From Oscillospiraceae bacterium (GTDB taxonomy: Bacteria; Bacillota; Clostridia; Oscillospirales; Oscillospiraceae), in contig CADBCV010000003.1 of the NCBI GenBank assembly GCA_902793285.1, positions 49,531 through 113,530 of the forward strand: a stretch of 64,000 bases of DNA. The letters are read 5' to 3'. Within the stretch, counting starts at the first letter, position 1. Each line of letters begins with the position of its first letter. Shown here piece after piece: positions 59,955 through 64,000 of the stretch. The notes under the pieces were generated by a model, which saw only the letters and a program-made list of their open reading frames with translations, was not told where the DNA came from and made no database searches. The position numbers and the translations under genes were made by a program.

Positions 59955-60893
59955 ATGAAAATCGAATGTATACGTCTGTACGAAGAACGGGAAGATGTCA
60001 CCCTGACCGCCTATGTTCTACAGGATTCACAGGAGCTCATGGCCGGAAAAAAGCGTCCGGCGATCCTGATCTGCCCCGGCGGCGGGTACTTCAACTGCTC
60101 CGACCGGGAGGCCGAGCCCGTCGCCCTGCGATTTGCGGGCCTCGGTTACCACAGCTTCGTCCTGCGCTATTCCACTTACTGCGAGGGCGGCGCCTTCCCC
60201 AATCTCTCGAAGCCCATCCCGCCGAAGGAGCGGGACCAGCACCCCGCGCCGATGAACGATATCGGCCTCGCCATGCGCCTGATCTGCGCACATGCGGATG
60301 CGTGGCTCGTGGACACGGAGCGCATCGCGGTCTGCGGCTTCTCAGCCGGCGGCCACAACGCCGCCATGTACGCCACCCGCTGGCACGAGGACCCGGCAAA
60401 TCCGCGCCCCGCTGCGGCGATCCTCGGCTATCCTCTGACGGATTATGTCTTTAAGCACGAATCTGAAATGAAGCAGGACCCCGGCGCCCAGGCATTTTTC
60501 CACGCCTCCGATACCGCCTTTCTCGGCACCCCGGACCCGACGGAGGCGCAGCTACTGGACGTCAGCCCCTCGCGCCATGTGACGGAGAACACGCCGCCCA
60601 CCTTCCTCTGGGCCACGGCGGCGGACGAGCTTGTGCCGGTGCAGCACTCGCTTCTCATGGCGAAGGCGCTCGCGGACGCGAAGGTGCCCTTTGAGATCCA
60701 CATCTTTGAGGAGGGACCCCACGGTCTCGGCCTTGCAGACCAGGCGAGTGCGCAGGCCCGCAGCCAGTGCTTTGCCGACGCCGCCGGCTGGACGGCGCTT
60801 GCGGGCAAGTGGCTCGAGAAGCGCTTCGCCCTGCCGCTGCCGGAGAAGAGCGCCTTTGAAATCATGATGGAAAACGGCGGCTTTCCAACCTGA
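59955..60893 (+). CDS. Alpha/beta hydrolase, acetyl-xylan-esterase-like (BD-FAE type)
   Basis: A 312-residue cytoplasmic esterase. The oxyanion region RPAILICPGGGYFNCSDRE, the nucleophile elbow CGFSAGGHNAAM (about 139-150) and a C-terminal Asp/His region (GPHGLGLAD) match carbohydrate esterases such as BD-FAE and the endo-xylanase-linked Axe enzymes. ATG 59955 is chosen because AGGAGG lies eight bases upstream. It is followed at 11 bases by a GH43 gene, which suggests de-acetylation of hemicellulose oligosaccharides. Confidence 0.85.
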   Translation: MKIECIRLYEEREDVTLTAYVLQDSQELMAGKKRPAILICPGGGYFNCSDREAEPVALRFAGLGYHSFVLRYSTYCEGGAFPNLSKPIPPKERDQHPAPMNDIGLAMRLICAHADAWLVDTERIAVCGFSAGGHNAAMYATRWHEDPANPRPAAAILGYPLTDYVFKHESEMKQDPGAQAFFHASDTAFLGTPDPTEAQLLDVSPSRHVTENTPPTFLWATAADELVPVQHSLLMAKALADAKVPFEIHIFEEGPHGLGLADQASAQARSQCFADAAGWTALAGKWLEKRFALPLPEKSAFEIMMENGGFPT

Positions 60894-60904
60894 GAGGGCA
60901 GCGC

Positions 60905-61789
60905 ATGAAGACGAACGAGATCAATATCCGCGACCCCTTTGTTCTGCTGCATGAGGGGAAATACTACCTCTACGGCACCCGCAGCGAGACCTGCTGGGGC
61001 GCGGCGGACGGCTTTGACTGCTATGTAAGCGACGACCGGGAAAACTGGGAGGGGCCCATTGAGATTTTTCACAGGCCGGCGGGCTTCTGGGCGGACCGCG
61101 CCTACTGGGCGCCGGAGTGCGTGGAACGAGACGGCGTTTTCTATCTCATTACGACACTCGGCTCGGCGGATCGGAAGAAGGGAATTTACGTCCTGCGCGC
61201 CGCATCTCCGATGGGGCCGTTCGTCCCGTATGGCGGGTGCCTGACCCCGGCGGACTGGTCCTGCATTGACGGCATGGTATATTTTGAGGAGGGGAACCCT
61301 TATCTGATCTTCTCCCACTCCTTTGAGGACAGCCCCACAGGCGACATGTGCATGGTGCCGCTTGCGCAAGACCTGTCAGAGGCGGCTGGCGCGGTGACGA
61401 CACTCTTTTCAGCGGCCGCGGCGCCGTGGGCCAGACCTGTCCCCTTTGCCAAGGCAGAATTCGGGATGGACGGCGACGTCTATTTTACCGACGGCCCCTG
61501 CGTCATGAAGCTGCCAGACCGGAAACTTGTGATGACCTGGTCAAGCTGGAGCGAGCGGGCCTACGCGGTGGGGATCGCCGAGTCATGCAGCGGCAGTGTC
61601 CGCGGTCCTTGGAGGCAGCTTGAAAGGCCGCTTTACCCGGAAAACGGGGGACACGGTATGCTCTTTGAGGAAAAGGACGGCTCCCTCTGGTTCACCCTGC
61701 ACACCCCCAACGATAAATATCTGGAGCGGCCCGTCTTTTATGCGGTGGGAACCGAGGGCGGACTGCATCTGGAATCACAGGAGGCATGA
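60905..61789 (+). CDS. Glycoside hydrolase family 43
   Basis: A 294-residue five-bladed beta-propeller enzyme without a signal peptide. The catalytic-base Asp is in IRDPFVLLHEGKYYLYGT, the pKa-modulating Asp in WSCIDGMVYF, and the acid position falls in YFTDGPCVMKL, where Asp stands in place of the common Glu. GH43 members remove arabinose or xylose from plant glycans. The intracellular location and upstream esterase suggest processing of imported oligosaccharides. It ends one base before the next gene. Confidence 0.85.
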   Translation: MKTNEINIRDPFVLLHEGKYYLYGTRSETCWGAADGFDCYVSDDRENWEGPIEIFHRPAGFWADRAYWAPECVERDGVFYLITTLGSADRKKGIYVLRAASPMGPFVPYGGCLTPADWSCIDGMVYFEEGNPYLIFSHSFEDSPTGDMCMVPLAQDLSEAAGAVTTLFSAAAAPWARPVPFAKAEFGMDGDVYFTDGPCVMKLPDRKLVMTWSSWSERAYAVGIAESCSGSVRGPWRQLERPLYPENGGHGMLFEEKDGSLWFTLHTPNDKYLERPVFYAVGTEGGLHLESQEA

Positions 61790-61790
61790 C

Positions 61791-62765
61791 ATGAGGCTGT
61801 GCAATCTCCGCGTCTGTAATCTGGAGAAGCCCGTGGGCTTTGCGATGGAGGCTCCTGTGTTCTCCTGGACGGTGGAGGACGCGGCCGGAGGACCGGCCTG
61901 GGCCTCGCTTGCGATAAACGTCGGCGGCAAGACCGTCTATCAGAGCGGCGAGATCCCGGAGGCGGACAGCCTCGGCTGGCGGCTCGACCTCCCGCTTGAG
62001 CCTCGCACGCGCCATGACTATACGCTCACGGTGCGCTCGACAGCGGGGGATCAGACCAGCGCCGACGCGTTTTTTGAGACCGGCAAGCGGAATGAGGCGT
62101 GGCAGGCGCAATGGATCAGCCCGCGTGCCTCCCGGAGCGCCGCGCTGCTGAAAAAGCGCTTCCGCGCGGACGGAACAAACAGCCCGTCCCGCCTGTATAT
62201 CTGCGGACTCGGCGTCTATGAGGCGTACCTGAACGGGGAGAAAGTCGGCGACGAGTACCTGGCTCCGGGCTATCACGCCTATGATTTTCACCTCGCGGCG
62301 CAGACCTATGATGTGACGGCTCTTTTGCGGGAGGGCGATAATGAGCTTGTGATCGCGCTGGGCGAGGGCTGGTTCAAAGACCGCCTGGGTTTTGAAGGCG
62401 GCTATACAAACCTGTACGGCGACCGGCTCCCGCAGCTCGACATACTCTCCCAGGCGTCTGTATTCATCACCCACGCCGGCATGGGCGGCACGGGCGAAGC
62501 CATCTACTACGGCGTACCCATGATCGCCATCCCGCAGATGGACGAGCAGGCCATCACTGCAGGCCAAATCGAGAAAAACGGTCTCGGCGTCGCGTTCCTG
62601 GACAAGAGCGCCATCACAAGCGAAGCTCTCAAGGCCGAGATCGTGAAGCTCCTGAAAGAGCCCAGCTACAGCAATACCGCAAAGGCTTTCAGCGAAGACA
62701 TGCGCTCTCTCGGCGGCGCGCAGGCATCGGCGGACGCAATCATTCACTTCCTGGAGAAGAAATAA
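61791..62765 (+). CDS. Chimera: GH78 alpha-L-rhamnosidase N-terminus joined to GT1 glycosyltransferase C-terminus
   Basis: A 324-residue single frame with AGGAGG upstream. Residues 1 to about 211 match the N-terminal beta-domains of bacterial alpha-L-rhamnosidases (RLCNLRVCNLEKPVG; WQAQWISPR; YICGLGVYEAYLNGEKVG; GEGWFKDRLGF). From about residue 215 on, it becomes the donor domain of a macrolide/UDP-glycosyltransferase (PQLDILSQASVFITHAGMGG; YYGVPMIAIPQMDEQ). The junction is near 62420-62435. The catalytic parts of both parents are absent, so it is probably nonfunctional. Deletion, recombination or an assembly join could explain it. Confidence 0.75.
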   Translation: MRLCNLRVCNLEKPVGFAMEAPVFSWTVEDAAGGPAWASLAINVGGKTVYQSGEIPEADSLGWRLDLPLEPRTRHDYTLTVRSTAGDQTSADAFFETGKRNEAWQAQWISPRASRSAALLKKRFRADGTNSPSRLYICGLGVYEAYLNGEKVGDEYLAPGYHAYDFHLAAQTYDVTALLREGDNELVIALGEGWFKDRLGFEGGYTNLYGDRLPQLDILSQASVFITHAGMGGTGEAIYYGVPMIAIPQMDEQAITAGQIEKNGLGVAFLDKSAITSEALKAEIVKLLKEPSYSNTAKAFSEDMRSLGGAQASADAIIHFLEKK

Positions 62766-62796
62766 AAAACGGGCGCGCTGCAAAATGGGTAAACCC

Positions 62797-62900
62797 GTCA
62801 TTCCACACCGGTGACCGATGTCACTGGTGTGGAAATCCGTCTCTTGTACGAATGAGAAAACGGATTGCGGGACCAGTTTGAAAACTTGTCTTGCAATGAC
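62797..62900. repeat. Second type of intergenic palindromic repeat
   Basis: A 104-bp element bounded by GTCATT (62797) and AATGAC (62895-62900). It contains ATCCGT and ACGGAT inner arms and a strong left-hand stem, TTCCACACCGGTGA with TCACTGGTGTGGAA (about 62801-62834). Its form, GTCATTgC...GCAATGAC around ATCCG, recalls a widespread repeat in gut Firmicutes. No relation to the 6069 family is apparent. Confidence 0.65.
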
Positions 62901-62930
62901 AGCGCGTCCCATGAAGGGTGGGGGTAAAAA

Positions 62931-63788
62931 ATGGCGTTGGTTCATTTGAATTTCAGCAGCAAGTATCTCTCCGGTTCGACGGATGTAAACATCATCCTGC
63001 CGGACTGCGCACGCTCAGCTCAGCCGCGAGACTTCTATGGAAACGGGAAAAAATACCCTGTCCTGTGGCTGCTGCACGGAACCTTCGGCGATTACAGCGA
63101 TTGGCTGCGAAAAACCAATGTAGAGCTGTATGCCGAGGAGAAGAATCTGATCGTCGTCATGCCCTCCGCGCAGAATACGGACTATGCCAACTGGCCCGGC
63201 TTCGGCACGGGCTATCAGGTGTTTGACTATCTCACAGAGGAATTGATGCCGCTTGTATACGGCTGGTTCCCTGCCAGCGACAAGCGGGAGGACAACTTTA
63301 TCGCCGGGCTTTCCATGGGCGGGCGCGGCGCGATCGCCTATGCATGGGCTTATCCGGAGAAATTTTCCGTTCTGTACAGCATGTCCTGCGTGCCGCAGGA
63401 TATGCGCCCCGCGGCAGAAGAGCTTGAAAGCGGCGAGCCGGCCCCAAACCCGTGGGCAGCGCTTGACCGTGAGCGCAATCGCGCAAGGCTTCAAAACGCC
63501 GGCGGACTCGCAGCTTATCTCAGCTCACCGCAAAATACCTGGGACAAGACAAAGGAGATCGCAAAGCGCACGGATGCGCCCAGAATGGTTTTTTCATGCG
63601 GTACGGCGGATTTCGTCATGTACCGGCATTTCAGGGCGTTTCGAGCCTATGCCGAAGAGCTTGGCCTTAAAGCCGAGTTTCGCGAGGTGGAGGGCTATAA
63701 CCATGAATGGCGCTTCTGGGAGATGGAGATCCAGCGAGCGATCGACATCTTTCTGCCCGGCGACGAGAAGGCCGGAAACGCTTTTTAA
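62931..63788 (+). CDS. Esterase family alpha/beta hydrolase (esterase D/feruloyl esterase-like)
   Basis: A 285-residue serine esterase of the putative-esterase (PF00756) type. PVLWLLHGTFGDYSDW is the oxyanion region, FIAGLSMGGRGAIAYA (about 123-138) holds the nucleophile Ser, and EGYNHEWRFWEM near the end holds the His. It has no signal peptide. A GGGTGGGGG ribosome site precedes ATG 62931. It follows the carbohydrate genes and may cleave acyl or acetyl groups from glycans. Confidence 0.87.
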   Translation: MALVHLNFSSKYLSGSTDVNIILPDCARSAQPRDFYGNGKKYPVLWLLHGTFGDYSDWLRKTNVELYAEEKNLIVVMPSAQNTDYANWPGFGTGYQVFDYLTEELMPLVYGWFPASDKREDNFIAGLSMGGRGAIAYAWAYPEKFSVLYSMSCVPQDMRPAAEELESGEPAPNPWAALDRERNRARLQNAGGLAAYLSSPQNTWDKTKEIAKRTDAPRMVFSCGTADFVMYRHFRAFRAYAEELGLKAEFREVEGYNHEWRFWEMEIQRAIDIFLPGDEKAGNAF

Positions 63789-64000
63789 AACCCTGAGAAC
63801 ACGGCCGTGACCGCCTCTCTGCACGGAGAGCTCCTGAAGCCTTTGCGGCAAACGCAATTCGCGCTGCCGCGGCATAATACGATTTATCCATAAAATCAGC
63901 ATAATACTATCCCTTGATAGAAATCTTTAAGTCTTCCCGGCAAAATTTGCGCCATACTGCGTTGAAGCCCTTGACCATATATCTCCATTATGCTCTGCGG
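63789..64000. other. Non-coding end of the window
   Basis: These 212 bases hold no supported gene. The last 150 are AT-rich compared with the rest. Only short frames with no start signal are seen, so nothing more can be said. Confidence 0.5.

Noticed and set aside
63850-64000. Possible start of a minus-strand gene at the window end
   Set aside because: Only very short frames without ribosome sites are seen; a 23-codon frame ending near 63915 is stopped just upstream.

Overview
The window is a GC-rich chromosomal segment of a Gram-positive, probably anaerobic, spore-forming member of the Clostridia, most likely an Oscillospiraceae-type gut organism (inference). The support is a GerW/YtfJ-type sporulation gene next to a DacF-type carboxypeptidase, cmk followed by an ispH-ribosomal S1 fusion, an rqcH/mini-RNase III pair, a rimP-nusA-ylxR-ylxQ-infB operon, and intergenic palindromic repeats of a kind common in gut Clostridia. 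I see no rRNA, tRNA, CRISPR array or complete insertion sequence.

Layout. 0-6 kb: a plus-strand run of gerW (3' end), D-Ala-D-Ala carboxypeptidase, rluB, a YhiN-type flavoprotein, cmk and the ispH-S1 fusion. 6-10 kb: a lipase-like hydrolase and ackA on the minus strand, then tmcAL on the plus strand. 9.9-14.9 kb: a complete branched-chain amino acid-type ABC transporter (livJ-H-M-G-F). 15-25 kb: prfA, a TsaC-CoaE fusion, an M18 aminopeptidase, a TepA/ClpP-like protease, uppP, ftsK/spoIIIE, mini-RNase III and rqcH. 25-29.5 kb: PAP2 phosphatase, a small secreted beta-domain protein, iscU/iscS, an ArsC-like protein, secG and a hypoxanthine-DNA glycosylase.

29.7-53 kb is a large cell-surface polysaccharide locus. 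A WbaP/CpsE-type initiating transferase and an oxidoreductase lie on the plus strand. Facing them is a minus-strand block of about 19 kb that appears to start at one strong promoter near 51.26 kb. It encodes, in transcription order: a MotA/TolQ/ExbB-like channel fused to an EAL domain; a MotB-like transmembrane protein whose outer part is a chain of Cna-B/SpaA-like domains; a Wzz-tyrosine kinase with an unusual membrane tail; a small membrane protein; a VanZ-like protein; Wzy; a glycosyltransferase; Wzx; an asparagine-synthase-like enzyme; further glycosyltransferases and sugar-modifying enzymes; and a WecG/TagA transferase. A diguanylate cyclase gene lies immediately upstream. I read the first genes as a possible c-di-GMP-sensing, ion-driven envelope machine tied to polysaccharide assembly. 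This is the most novel content of the window.

53-59 kb: an HD-domain hydrolase, then the rimP-nusA-ylxRQ-infB translation/transcription operon preceded by a promoter-proximal terminator. 59-64 kb is a plastic region: decayed gene fragments, repeats, a carbohydrate esterase, a GH43 enzyme, an in-frame chimera of a GH78 rhamnosidase N-terminus with a GT1 glycosyltransferase C-terminus, and a final esterase.
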